From positions 19,022-83,021 of the forward strand of contig CABRZR010000011.1 in assembly GCA_902475535.1 (NCBI GenBank): a stretch of 64,000 nucleotides of DNA, read 5' to 3'. Of this stretch, positions 1-10,690 are shown in pieces. The notes under the pieces were generated by a model that saw only the letters and a program-made list of their open reading frames with translations, did not search any database and was not told the origin of the DNA. This stretch comes from QAMH01 sp900556425 (GTDB lineage: Bacteria > Actinomycetota > Coriobacteriia > Coriobacteriales > QAMH01). Made by a program: the position numbers and the translations under genes. Position 1 is the stretch's first letter. The number at the start of each line of letters is the position of its first letter.

Positions 1-332
1 GCGCCAAAGATGCCGTCGGACTTGCCAACGACGAAGCCGAGCACCTCGAGAATCGTTTGCAGCGAGCGCACATCGGCACCGTGAAAATGGGGCATGCGCA
101 GATAGAGCATGCGATCGCCAAGCGCGAAGCTCGCGTCCACCAGGGCCGCCCATGCCTGCTGATCGACGAAATCGCCCGGTGGCAGCCCTTCAGACTGCCT
201 GAACATCTTGACCGCATCGCAGGTGCGCTGGAGATACGCTCCATCGACGGCGAGCTCGTAGCCCATGACGCGCAAACGTCGCTGCACGTCTTCCACGGCG
301 GCACCGTGATCGTTACGGCCAATCGTCCTCAT
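1..332 (-). CDS. Peptidoglycan-binding-domain protein (3' end outside window)
   Basis: The coding sequence starts at 332 with ATG and runs off the left edge, so only the first 110 residues are visible. They read as two consecutive PG_binding_1-like repeats: a first one beginning near residue 9 with V-x-D-V-Q-R-R-L-x-x-M-G and a second near residue 85 with D-V-x-x-L-Q-x-x-L-x-x-L-G-F. In actinobacteria this tandem arrangement usually precedes an N-acetylmuramoyl-L-alanine amidase domain, but that part lies outside the window and the enzyme call is inference. It begins only 7 bases after the stop of the prenyl synthase gene, so the two are probably co-transcribed. Confidence 0.6.
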   Translation of the reverse strand, partial: MRTIGRNDHGAAVEDVQRRLRVMGYELAVDGAYLQRTCDAVKMFRQSEGLPPGDFVDQQAWAALVDASFALGDRMLYLRMPHFHGADVRSLQTILEVLGFVVGKSDGIFG

Positions 333-339
333 GAGCCCC

Positions 340-1395
340 TCAGTTCAACCGGCTTACGAAAAAGTCGCCCATCGAAACAAGCAGTTTGCGTACGGGACTG
401 GCGGGCAGAACGTCCTTGAGCTCGTCCTGATGATCGTGCGCGAGCTTGATGGCGTGCTCTCGTGCAAAGTCAATCGAACCTGCCTCCTGCATAATCTGCA
501 CGGCATGCTCGAGACGAGCGGGATCCGTCTCCTTCGAGGAGAGGATGTTGATGAGCTCGTCATGCACGGCGCCATCGGTATGCTCGAGCGCATGTACGAC
601 GACGAGCGTACGCTTGCCCTCGGTGATGTCACCACGGAAGTCCTTGCGCGTGGCCTCCTCGGTACCGACGAGGTTGAGCAGGTCGTCCTGAATCTGAAAT
701 GCCAGGCCCGTCGACATGCCGTAGGCGCGTAGGGTCTCGATCTGCAGCTCGCTGCCGCCACCGATGATGGCGCCGACGGCAAGCGGCACACCGCCCGAGT
801 AGAACGCGGTCTTGTGAGCGGCCATCGTGAGGTAGTCCTCGACAGTGATGTCGAAACGCTCGTCGCGCGCCCAACCAATATCGAGCGCCTGGCCCTCGAT
901 CGTGCGCGTCGTCATATCGACAAGCTCCTTGAGCACGCGCAACTTGACGGCATCGGAGAGCGAGTCGTCGACGAGCACCGTACCCGTGACGAGCGAAAGC
1001 GCAAGATCGCCCGCGTTGATGGCGAGGCCCTCGCCAATCTGGTGATGCAGGCATGGCTTGCCACGCCTGAGCTGAGACTCGTCGGCGATATCGTCATGAA
1101 TGAGCGCAGCGGTATGGAAATGCTCGATGGCCGCACCGGCAGCACGCGCCATGTCATCGTCACCGCCGACTGCCTTGCATGCGAGCATGCAGATGAGCGG
1201 GCGATGCCGCTTGCCCGCGTTGTTCGAGAACTCGGAAAGCGGCCCATAGAGGTAGCGCCACATATCAGGATGCGTGCCCTCGCCAAAGAACTCCGCCATG
1301 TAGCTATCGAAAGCCGCCGTCTTCTCGTTCAGAAATTTCTCGAAGATGTGATTGACCATGGTGTTACGCATGCCTCCGCCGTGACGAGAAGACAC
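340..1395 (-). CDS. Polyprenyl diphosphate synthase
   Basis: 351-residue trans-isoprenyl diphosphate synthase that condenses isopentenyl diphosphate onto an allylic diphosphate, probably to build the menaquinone side chain or a related chain. The first aspartate-rich motif is visible as HDDIADES, followed by R-R-G-K-P. The second is QIQDDLLN, ending in Asn rather than Asp, followed by the usual K-D-x-x-x-D-I-x-E-G-K-R-T-L. A GTG start at 1395 has GAGGAG nine bases upstream; ATG codons at residues 9 and 13 are alternatives. Chain length cannot be told from the sequence. The following gene, a peptidoglycan-binding protein, is 7 bases away. Confidence 0.85.
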   Translation of the reverse strand: MSSRHGGGMRNTMVNHIFEKFLNEKTAAFDSYMAEFFGEGTHPDMWRYLYGPLSEFSNNAGKRHRPLICMLACKAVGGDDDMARAAGAAIEHFHTAALIHDDIADESQLRRGKPCLHHQIGEGLAINAGDLALSLVTGTVLVDDSLSDAVKLRVLKELVDMTTRTIEGQALDIGWARDERFDITVEDYLTMAAHKTAFYSGGVPLAVGAIIGGGSELQIETLRAYGMSTGLAFQIQDDLLNLVGTEEATRKDFRGDITEGKRTLVVVHALEHTDGAVHDELINILSSKETDPARLEHAVQIMQEAGSIDFAREHAIKLAHDHQDELKDVLPASPVRKLLVSMGDFFVSRLN

Positions 1396-1414
1396 TTACC
1401 GCCGCTCCTCTTGG

Positions 1415-1798
1415 CTAGGCCTTGATGTTCTTGCGGTAGCGCATGAAGCTTTCGCTCTGCGCCTTCTTGACGTCGAGACCGTAGTTCTTGTCGTGCAGCT
1501 CTTCTTCTTCGACGCGACGATCGAACTTGCGCTTGCCATTAACGATGACGCGCTCGATCTCCGGATCGGCGCCCTCTTCGGTAGCAGGAGCAAAGACGAT
1601 GTTGACGGGAACCCTGATAGCGCCGTGAGCGGTGAGGTAGCCGTCCTCGTCCTCGGTGACCATCCACTCGATATGACCGGGACGGTCAAGCACGAGCGGG
1701 TTTTCCTTCATGTGCTCCTCGAGGTCGAGCGATGCAAGTGCCGCGACGCGGTATTCCGGTAGCCTGTGAGCCGTCGAAGAATTTCCAAACAGTGCCAT
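1415..1798 (-). CDS. Conserved hypothetical protein with MALFG N-terminus
   Basis: 127-residue soluble protein that I do not recognise. It has no membrane segment or signal peptide. The middle is beta-rich (H-I-E-W-M-V-T-E-D-E-D-G-Y-L-T-A-H-G) and the C-terminus is highly charged and probably helical. Its first residues, MALFGNSS, closely match the first residues of FtsE at 4390 (MALFGKSS), although the rest is unrelated. It lies between tRNA-Leu and the prenyl synthase gene, with the prenyl synthase start 20 bases downstream, so it is probably in the same transcript. A TACAAT -10 element lies about 40 bases upstream. Confidence 0.6.
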   Translation of the reverse strand: MALFGNSSTAHRLPEYRVAALASLDLEEHMKENPLVLDRPGHIEWMVTEDEDGYLTAHGAIRVPVNIVFAPATEEGADPEIERVIVNGKRKFDRRVEEEELHDKNYGLDVKKAQSESFMRYRKNIKA

Positions 1799-1836
1799 AG
1801 TTCCCCCTTGTCCGTACTTACCCTCTCCTGAAAACC

Positions 1837-1842
1837 ATTGTA
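1837..1842 (-). promoter_or_regulatory. Candidate -10 element (TACAAT) for the 1798 gene
   Basis: On the minus strand the 74-base gap between tRNA-Leu and the hypothetical gene contains TATACAATGG. This would place a transcription start about 30 bases ahead of the ATG at 1798. No good -35 box was found. Confidence 0.35.
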
Positions 1843-1872
1843 TATCTTTGTGCAGCGCAAATGAGCGCGATT

Positions 1873-1958
1873 TGGTAGGGGCGCAGGGATTCGAACCCTG
1901 ATGACCAAAGGCCGGTGGATTTTAAGTCCACTGCGTCTGCCAGTTCCGCCACGCCCCC
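1873..1958 (-). tRNA. tRNA-Leu (anticodon TAA)
   Basis: 86-nt tRNA with encoded CCA. The acceptor stem GGGGGCG pairs with CGCCCCT (one G-U at the end). The T arm is CAGGG-TTCGAAT-CCCTG, the anticodon arm TGGAC-TTAAAAT-CCA carries TAA, and there is a long variable arm as expected for a class II leucine tRNA. The discriminator base is A. Confidence 0.95.
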
Positions 1959-1992
1959 ACATGCAGGCACCTAATGCTATCACTGCATGGGC

Positions 1993-2439
1993 TTACTCGT
2001 GAACAAAGAATATCGTATCAAGAATGCTGTAGTACCAGGTTTGCGGAGCGGTGATGCTTTTCTCATCGAGATGGTCCGGCAACCTCGAAGCGTTATCGAC
2101 CGTACCCTGCTCGTTCGTGACCACGGCAGAGCTCTCCCCTTCCCTGACCCATCCCAGGTCAGAGCGAGCCTGGTTCTCGATGCCCTCCTCGGTTTGCAGG
2201 GCGTCGTTCTCGGCTTGGACGGCCTCGTTACGCTCGGTCACGGCATCAAGCTGCGCCTGAAGGCGCTGTTCGGTACGCATCGTCTTGTAATAGTCGCGCC
2301 CAACGGGGTAGAGCACGACGAGGGCAAAGACGATGATGCAAGCGACGATGGCAAGCACGCGCCATGAGCGCTCGCGCTTGCGCACCCGGGGAGCATCTGC
2401 GCGCTGCGAAGGTTTACGCTTTTCGCTGCGCTTTGGCAT
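1993..2439 (-). CDS. Septum formation initiator (FtsB/DivIC family)
   Basis: 148-residue bitopic cell-division protein. A basic cytoplasmic N-terminus (residues 1-26) precedes one membrane segment (about 27-47, VLAIVACIIVFALVVLYPVG). An extracellular coiled coil (about 50-90) with repeated E/Q/L heptads follows, then the E-x-x-A-R-x-x-L-G-W-V-R-E-G-E motif typical of the family. It is expected to join FtsL and FtsQ at the divisome. The start codon lies directly after the ftsX stop (2440), so it is the third gene of an ftsE-ftsX-ftsB-like operon. Confidence 0.85.
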   Translation of the reverse strand: MPKRSEKRKPSQRADAPRVRKRERSWRVLAIVACIIVFALVVLYPVGRDYYKTMRTEQRLQAQLDAVTERNEAVQAENDALQTEEGIENQARSDLGWVREGESSAVVTNEQGTVDNASRLPDHLDEKSITAPQTWYYSILDTIFFVHE

Positions 2440-3363
2440 CTATACCTTGAGGTAGCGGCGCATCGCGATGGCCGAGCCCAGCATGCCGATGAAGACACCG
2501 GCCACGATAAGCACCAGGTAGATGGCGGAGTATACGCCCGGATCGACCGTGAGCGGCAGGAAGCTCACCATGTTCTCGAGCGCGGGGAACACCGTCACGC
2601 GCACGAGCGAGAGCACGATGATCGCAAACACGGCGCCGACGAGTGCCTGCAGCGCGCCTTCCATCACAAACGGCCCGCGAATGAAGCCGTTGGTCGCGCC
2701 CACGAGACGCATGATCGAAATCTCGCGCCTACGGGCAAGAATCGCAAGGCGAATCGTGTTGTTGAGGAAGACGAGCGAGATGAACACGAGCAGGACGACC
2801 GCCACGATGCACGCGTAGCGAATGACGTTGGTGACGGCGAAGAGGCGCTCGACCGTGCCTTGACCGTACTTGATGGAGTCGGACGGGTCACTGGGATTAT
2901 CGGCAATGTCCGTGAAAGCGCTGTTTCCGAGAATCGCACTCACCGTGTCCTGCACCTTGTGCGTGTCGCGCAGCGTAATGACGTAGGTACGCGGCAGCGG
3001 ATTGCCATCGAGCTGATTCACGATGTCGGGGTTGTTGGCGGTCTGACGCTGGAAGTCCTCGAGGACCTGATCCTTATTGCGGAAGTCCACCGAGGCGATG
3101 TTGCCGGCATCGTTCTCGAGCGTCTTGAGGTAGCTGTCGAGGCTCGATATCTGCTCGTCAGTTGCCTCGTCGGAAATGTAGAGACGCACGTTGACCTCGT
3201 CCTCGAACGAAGACGCCAGGTTGCCGATCATGATCGAGATGATGATGGTCACGCCGATCATGAGGAGTGACAGGAAAATGGTGACGATACCGCCGATGGT
3301 CGTGCCGAGATTGCGGCGCGAGCTGATGATGGACTCTTTGAGGAAATAGATGATCTTAGACAT
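2440..3363 (-). CDS. ftsX: Cell division ABC transporter permease FtsX
   Basis: 307-residue permease. It has an N-terminal cytoplasmic stretch, TM1 (about 22-45), a large extracellular domain (about 50-170), and three further membrane segments near 190-215, 235-260 and 280-300. With FtsE it transmits the division signal to peptidoglycan hydrolases. I chose the ATG at 3363 (MSKIIYFLKE) because the longer reading frame upstream is only an extension through ftsE in another frame. The start overlaps the ftsE stop by 8 bases, which indicates translational coupling. Confidence 0.92.
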   Translation of the reverse strand: MSKIIYFLKESIISSRRNLGTTIGGIVTIFLSLLMIGVTIIISIMIGNLASSFEDEVNVRLYISDEATDEQISSLDSYLKTLENDAGNIASVDFRNKDQVLEDFQRQTANNPDIVNQLDGNPLPRTYVITLRDTHKVQDTVSAILGNSAFTDIADNPSDPSDSIKYGQGTVERLFAVTNVIRYACIVAVVLLVFISLVFLNNTIRLAILARRREISIMRLVGATNGFIRGPFVMEGALQALVGAVFAIIVLSLVRVTVFPALENMVSFLPLTVDPGVYSAIYLVLIVAGVFIGMLGSAIAMRRYLKV

Positions 3364-4390
3364 CGTAACCGTACACTCCCTTCTTCTGATCGCGGACGAG
3401 GGTGCCGTTCTCGAGTGCGAGCACGCGTCGACGCATCTGATCGACCATCTCGCGGTCATGCGTGGCGACGAGGATGGTCGTGCCCGTGCGGTTAATGCGC
3501 TCGAGCAGACGCATGATGCCCAGCGAGGTCTGCGGATCGAGGTTGCCGGTCGGCTCGTCGCAAATGAGGATCGGCGGACGGTTGACGATGGAGCGGGCGA
3601 TGGAAACGCGCTGCTGCTCGCCACCAGAAAGCTGGTCGGGCAGTTTATCCATCTTGTCCTCGAGGCCGACGAGACGCAGGACCTCGGGCACCTGCGTGCG
3701 AATGACGTGACGTGACTTGCCGATTACCTCGAGTGCGAAGGCGACGTTCTCGAATGCCGTCTTGTTGGGTAGAAGCTTGAAGTCCTGGAACACGCAGCCA
3801 ACGCTGCGACGCAGGTACGGAATACGCCAGTTCTTGATGGTACGCAGGTTCTCGCCAGCGACGACGAGCTCGCCGCTCGTGGGCACGATTTCGCGGTTGA
3901 GCATGCGGATGAAGGTCGACTTGCCCGAGCCGGAATGACCGACGAGGAAGAGGAACTCGCCCGATCGAATATCAAGCGTGATATTGGCGAGTGCGGGCCT
4001 GTTGGGTTGCGCGGGATACACCTTCGTGACGTTGCGCAACGAGATAACAACGGGACCGAGGTTTTGCTTCGCGTTCTCGTCGAGCGCGAGATCGGCATAG
4101 GAACCGACGGCTTCGGTAGCCGCGGGCATACTGGAGGTCGATAGCGGGCTTGCCTGGCCCGTTTGCGCCGGGCGCTGACGACCCGTTGCACCTGCAACGT
4201 TACGACGGACGTCGACGTTGCTCTCCGCGTCGATACGCGGAAGACGCGCGTCGATCTGTCTGGTTCTATATGCATCGTTTGCCGCGGCTTGCTCATCTGC
4301 CTGGGGCATACGAGCCGCTTGGCCGCGGGATTTTGACGAACGGCTGCCCGCTGCATGGGCGCCGCGCGACGATTTGCCGAATAGTGCCAC
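3356..4390 (-). CDS. ftsE: Cell division ATP-binding protein FtsE with N-terminal extension
   Basis: 344-residue ATPase partner of FtsX. The ABC domain begins near residue 112 (V-V-I-S-L-R-N-V-T-K-V-Y-P) and has Walker A GHSGSGKST, Q-loop VFQDFKLL, signature LSGGEQQR, Walker B ILICDEPTG and switch H in VATHDRE. About 110 residues precede the ABC domain, whereas typical FtsE proteins (about 220-230 residues) lack any such region. The extension is rich in Ala, Arg, Gln and Ser, looks disordered, and begins MALFGKSSR. The start is a GTG at 4390. Alternative later starts exist, but the reading frame is uninterrupted and matches the N-terminus of a neighbouring gene. Confidence 0.88.
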   Translation of the reverse strand: MALFGKSSRGAHAAGSRSSKSRGQAARMPQADEQAAANDAYRTRQIDARLPRIDAESNVDVRRNVAGATGRQRPAQTGQASPLSTSSMPAATEAVGSYADLALDENAKQNLGPVVISLRNVTKVYPAQPNRPALANITLDIRSGEFLFLVGHSGSGKSTFIRMLNREIVPTSGELVVAGENLRTIKNWRIPYLRRSVGCVFQDFKLLPNKTAFENVAFALEVIGKSRHVIRTQVPEVLRLVGLEDKMDKLPDQLSGGEQQRVSIARSIVNRPPILICDEPTGNLDPQTSLGIMRLLERINRTGTTILVATHDREMVDQMRRRVLALENGTLVRDQKKGVYGYDV

Positions 4391-4537
4391 GTTTCAACTC
4401 CGATCTCATTCAGCTTAGTCGGTTACGTATTCTATCCCACTGCCGCGCAAGTCAAATGGAAATATCGCGAACATCACAAAGCGTTCACGTAATCGAGCAT
4501 ATGTCAGAAGGGCAGGTTCCCCTGGCATGCAGAGAGA

Positions 4538-4736
4538 TTTCTCGACTCCGGCGCTTCGCGCCTTCGCTCGAAATGACAAAAGAGGGCGGCTTCGTCCCAC
4601 TCGAAATGACAAAAGAGGGCAGCTTCGCCCCACTCGAAATGACAAGGGTTGTCATCTCGACTGAAGCGGCCGTCAGGCCGCGGAATGGAGAGATCTCGTG
4701 ACGCGAGTGGGACAAATGACCTGTCCCCTTGTCCCA
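4538..4736. repeat. Interspersed repeat cluster in ftsE-transketolase gap
   Basis: This 356-base gap between ftsE and the transketolase gene has no credible gene. It contains an AGATTTCTCGACTCC...CGCTCGAAATGACA unit, then three tandem copies with an exact 33-base period starting at 4567, 4600 and 4633 (each CTCGAAATGACAA...). An inverted copy follows (TGTCATCTCGACT, near 4649), and finally a 29-base element at 4708-4736 (TGGGACAAATG, 7-base loop, imperfect complement). The same elements recur elsewhere in the window. Confidence 0.85.
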
Positions 4737-4746
4737 CTTGTCTCAA

Positions 4747-5685
4747 TTACTTGCGGGCGATGGCGGCGCGGGCCTTGGTGGCAATGCCAGCGGCGTCCAG
4801 GCCGTACTCTGCAAGCAGCTCGTCGGGCTCACCGCTCGTGCCGAACATGTCGCGCACGCCGACACGCTCAAGCGGAACGGGACAGTTCTCGCCGATGATG
4901 TCGGCAACCGCCGAACCCAGACCGCCGACCGTGGAATGCTCCTCGCAGGTCACGACGCAGCCGGTCTTTTTGATGCTCGTAAGCAGCGTGGGCTTGTCGA
5001 AGGGTTTGACGCTGAACACGTCGATGACCTCGGCCGAAATACCGTCCTTCGCGAGCTCGTCAGCGGCAAGGAGCGCCTGTGCGACCTCGATGCCACCCGC
5101 AACGAGCGTGACGTCCGTACCCTCACGCAGTACGTACGACTTGCCAAGCTCGAGCACGGAGTTCTCGTCGTACACGGTGGGAACCTTGGCACGACCAAGG
5201 CGGATGTAGAAGGGGCCGGGCGTGGTCGCCGCGATGCGGACGGCCTGCTTGGCAGCCCAGTAGTCGGCCGGGATGAGCACGTTCATGCCCGGCAGACCGC
5301 GCATGAGGCTCACGTCCTCGAGCATCTGATGACTGCCACCATCCGGGCCCACGGTGATGCCCGCATGCGTCGGCGCGACCTTGACGTTGAGGCCCGCATA
5401 GCAAACGGTGTTGCGAATCTGGTCATAGCAGCGTCCCGTGCCGAAGGCGGCAAAGCTACCGGTGAAGACCGTCTTGCCAACAAGCGAGAGACCCGAGGCG
5501 ACGCCAATCATGTTCTGCTCGGCAATACCCACGTTGACGAAGCGCTTAGGATCGAGGTCCTGAAGCTTTTTGGTGGTGGTGGAGCCGGATAGGTCAGCCT
5601 CGACGGCCATGATGTCATAGCCTTCTTTGACGAGCTCGACGAGCGTTTCGCCATAGCCCTCACGGGTCGCGATAGTCTGTGCCAT
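4747..5685 (-). CDS. Transketolase, C-terminal (pyrimidine-binding) subunit
   Basis: 312-residue second half of a split transketolase. It carries the pyrimidine-binding and C-terminal domains, including the G-I-A-E-Q-N-M motif with the catalytic glutamate near residue 56 and the H-A-G-I-T-V-G-P-D-G-G-S-H-Q segment. Together with the 5688-6533 subunit it should interconvert pentose phosphate sugars using thiamine diphosphate. The start codon is separated from the N-terminal subunit stop by 2 bases, so the subunits are made in a coupled way. A DXS-type enzyme is less likely given the split layout. Confidence 0.9.
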   Translation of the reverse strand: MAQTIATREGYGETLVELVKEGYDIMAVEADLSGSTTTKKLQDLDPKRFVNVGIAEQNMIGVASGLSLVGKTVFTGSFAAFGTGRCYDQIRNTVCYAGLNVKVAPTHAGITVGPDGGSHQMLEDVSLMRGLPGMNVLIPADYWAAKQAVRIAATTPGPFYIRLGRAKVPTVYDENSVLELGKSYVLREGTDVTLVAGGIEVAQALLAADELAKDGISAEVIDVFSVKPFDKPTLLTSIKKTGCVVTCEEHSTVGGLGSAVADIIGENCPVPLERVGVRDMFGTSGEPDELLAEYGLDAAGIATKARAAIARK

Positions 5686-5687
5686 GG

Positions 5688-6533
5688 CTACTCCTTCCCC
5701 TCAAGCTCGGCAAGCGCATCACGGGCCTGCTCCTCGTTGGGAGCCTTGCCGTGCCAGCCTGCCTGGTTTTCCATGAACGAGACGCCCTTGCCCTTGACGG
5801 TATGGGCAACGATGCAGACGGGCGACCCTTCGAGGAGCGTCGCCGTCTTGAGCGCAGTGATGACGGCGCTAACGTCATGCCCATCAACCTCGATCGTCTT
5901 CCAGCCAAAGGACTGGAACTTTGAGCTGATGCTATTGAGACCAGCGACATCGCGTACGTCACCGTCAATCTGCAGGTTGTTGTTGTCGACAATGGCGACG
6001 AGGTTGTCGAGCTCGTAATGCGCGGCGAACATGGCCGCTTCCCAGACCTGGCCCTCCTCGATCTCGCCGTCGCCGAGCAGAGTGAAGACGCGGCGCTTGG
6101 GGCCGCCGTCGTTCTGGCGGTCGATGCGCATCCCAAGTGCGACGCCTGCGGCAATCGAAAGGCCCTGGCCGAGCGACCCGGTCGAAACCTCGACACCGGG
6201 GAGCTTCTTGGAATCGGGATGACCTTGCAGACGGCTGTGCAATTTGCGCAGCGTGAGCAGCTCGTCGTCGGGGACGAGACCGAGCTCGGCAAGCGCGGCA
6301 TAGAGCACCGGCGCGGCATGGCCCTTCGAGAGGATGAAATAGTCGCGCTCGGGGTGCTGCGGGTCATCCTCGGAGTAGTTCATCACGCCGCCGAAATAGA
6401 GCGACGCAACGATATCCGTGGCCGAAAGCGACCCACCAGGGTGACCGCTACCAGCCTCTTTAAGCATCTTGATGATGTTTTTGCGCATGTTGTTCGCACG
6501 CGCCTCGATCTCTTCCACAGACTCTTGGATCAC
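5688..6533 (-). CDS. Transketolase, N-terminal (thiamine diphosphate-binding) subunit
   Basis: 281-residue first half of a split transketolase. The thiamine diphosphate/Mg motif is seen as GDGEIEEGQVWEA followed by V-D-N-N-N near residue 180. S-G-H-P-G-G-S-L and S-K-G-H-A-A-P line the substrate and phosphate regions. It is the first gene of a two-gene unit with the C-terminal subunit. Full-length transketolases are about 650 residues, and the two halves sum to 593. Confidence 0.9.
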   Translation of the reverse strand: MIQESVEEIEARANNMRKNIIKMLKEAGSGHPGGSLSATDIVASLYFGGVMNYSEDDPQHPERDYFILSKGHAAPVLYAALAELGLVPDDELLTLRKLHSRLQGHPDSKKLPGVEVSTGSLGQGLSIAAGVALGMRIDRQNDGGPKRRVFTLLGDGEIEEGQVWEAAMFAAHYELDNLVAIVDNNNLQIDGDVRDVAGLNSISSKFQSFGWKTIEVDGHDVSAVITALKTATLLEGSPVCIVAHTVKGKGVSFMENQAGWHGKAPNEEQARDALAELEGKE

Positions 6534-6673
6534 GGATGCGCCCTCTCTTGATTGAGTGGTTTTTCAAGTCAGTTCATCATACTAGCTACGCATTGAAAGT
6601 CGTCGAGAAATCTCTCGAGCTTAGTGAGATTTCTCCGTTACGTTGCCTACGGCAGCTCCAGTCGATACGCCGC

Positions 6674-7777
6674 CTAGCTCGCTTCGCTGACGCGCCATTG
6701 ATGATAGCCAACGACGAACTCGTCGATGTCGCCGTCGAAGACCGCGTCCACGTTGCCCGTCTCGACACCGCTACGCAGATCCTTGACCATCTGGTAGGGA
6801 TAGAGCACGTAATTGCGGATCTGGTTGCCGAAGGAGATCTCGTGCTTGGGGCCGCGCAGCTCGTCGAGCGCGTTGGCGCGCTTCTCCTGCTCGAGCTCGT
6901 AGAGCTTGGAGCGCAAAATGCCCATGGCCGTCGCCTTGTTCTGGAGCTGGGAGCGCTCGTTTTGGCAGGTGACGACGATACCCGTGGGCAAATGCGTGAT
7001 GCGCACGGCAGAGTCGGTCGTGTTGACGCCCTGGCCACCATGACCCGAGGAGTGGTAGACATCGATGCGCAGGTCGCCTTCGTCGATTTCGACCTCTATG
7101 TCATCGGGCAAGACGGGCAAGACCTCGACACCACCGAAGGTGGTCTGACGACGCTTCTTGGCATCCGTCGGACTGATGCGCACGAGACGGTGCACGCCCT
7201 GCTCGCTCTTGAGCATGCCGTAGGCGTTATGCCCGCTCACGGTGAAGGTCGCGCGGTCGAGGCCGATAGCCTCGCCGGCAGGGGCGTCGTTGACGGTGAC
7301 TTTCCAGTTCTTGCGCTCGGCGTAGCGCGTGTACATGCGGAAGAGCATCTCGGTCCAGTCCTGGGCTTCGAGACCACCCTGGCCGGGATTGATCGTCACG
7401 ATGCAGTCACCGGAATCGAGCTCGTCGTCGAACCATGAGGACAACTCGAGCGCGTCGGCATTGGACGTAAGCGTTCTGATGGACTCGATGACCTCGCCCT
7501 CGAGCTCGTCGTCACCCTCCATCGCGAGTTCGTTTGCCGTCTCGGCATCCTCGAGAAGCGAGACGGCGTTGTCGTACTCCGCGATCTCGTCACGCAACGC
7601 CGCGGCCTTGCTCATGATTGACTGGGCATGCTCCTGGTCGTCCCAGAAACCCGCCTGTGCCGATTGGCCTTCAAGGCCGGCGAGTTGCTCGCGCTTGTCG
7701 TCGATGTGCAGGTACGAGCCCATCTTCTCGATGCGCTCGCGCAGCATCGCAAGCTCCTGTGCGTGATTGTCTGCCAT
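6674..7777 (-). CDS. prfB: Peptide chain release factor 2
   Basis: 367-residue class I release factor. The peptidyl-tRNA hydrolysis motif GGQ is at residues 247-249 (S-S-G-H-G-G-Q-G-V-N). The codon-recognition tripeptide, normally Ser-Pro-Phe in RF2, reads Ser-Pro-Thr at 202-204 (R-I-S-P-T-D). The gene is continuous through the point where many prfB genes carry an autoregulatory UGA frameshift (after G-S-Y-L, residue 23), so that control is absent here. It lies 11 bases downstream of secA. Confidence 0.93.
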   Translation of the reverse strand: MADNHAQELAMLRERIEKMGSYLHIDDKREQLAGLEGQSAQAGFWDDQEHAQSIMSKAAALRDEIAEYDNAVSLLEDAETANELAMEGDDELEGEVIESIRTLTSNADALELSSWFDDELDSGDCIVTINPGQGGLEAQDWTEMLFRMYTRYAERKNWKVTVNDAPAGEAIGLDRATFTVSGHNAYGMLKSEQGVHRLVRISPTDAKKRRQTTFGGVEVLPVLPDDIEVEIDEGDLRIDVYHSSGHGGQGVNTTDSAVRITHLPTGIVVTCQNERSQLQNKATAMGILRSKLYELEQEKRANALDELRGPKHEISFGNQIRNYVLYPYQMVKDLRSGVETGNVDAVFDGDIDEFVVGYHQWRVSEAS

Positions 7778-7788
7778 GCCTCGCTACC

Positions 7789-10545
<2,757 letters not shown>

Positions 10546-10690
10546 GATTCATGCCTTTATTTTTCTGAAACGATATTGGCGTCTGTACTACTTTAGCACA
10601 GGTCAGTAGTGCCCCTTCCTGACGAGTGGGGAACAAACGCATGCCCATAGAAGCCACACATCACGCACGCGCTGTCTCCATCCTAAAAGG

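Noticed and set aside
3364..3624. Longer start for FtsX
   Set aside because: This extension lies inside ftsE in another frame and is Ser/Arg-rich nonsense; the ATG at 3363 begins a normal FtsX N-terminus.
7700..7777. Programmed frameshift in prfB
   Set aside because: The frame is open from the ATG through the usual shift site with no in-frame UGA.
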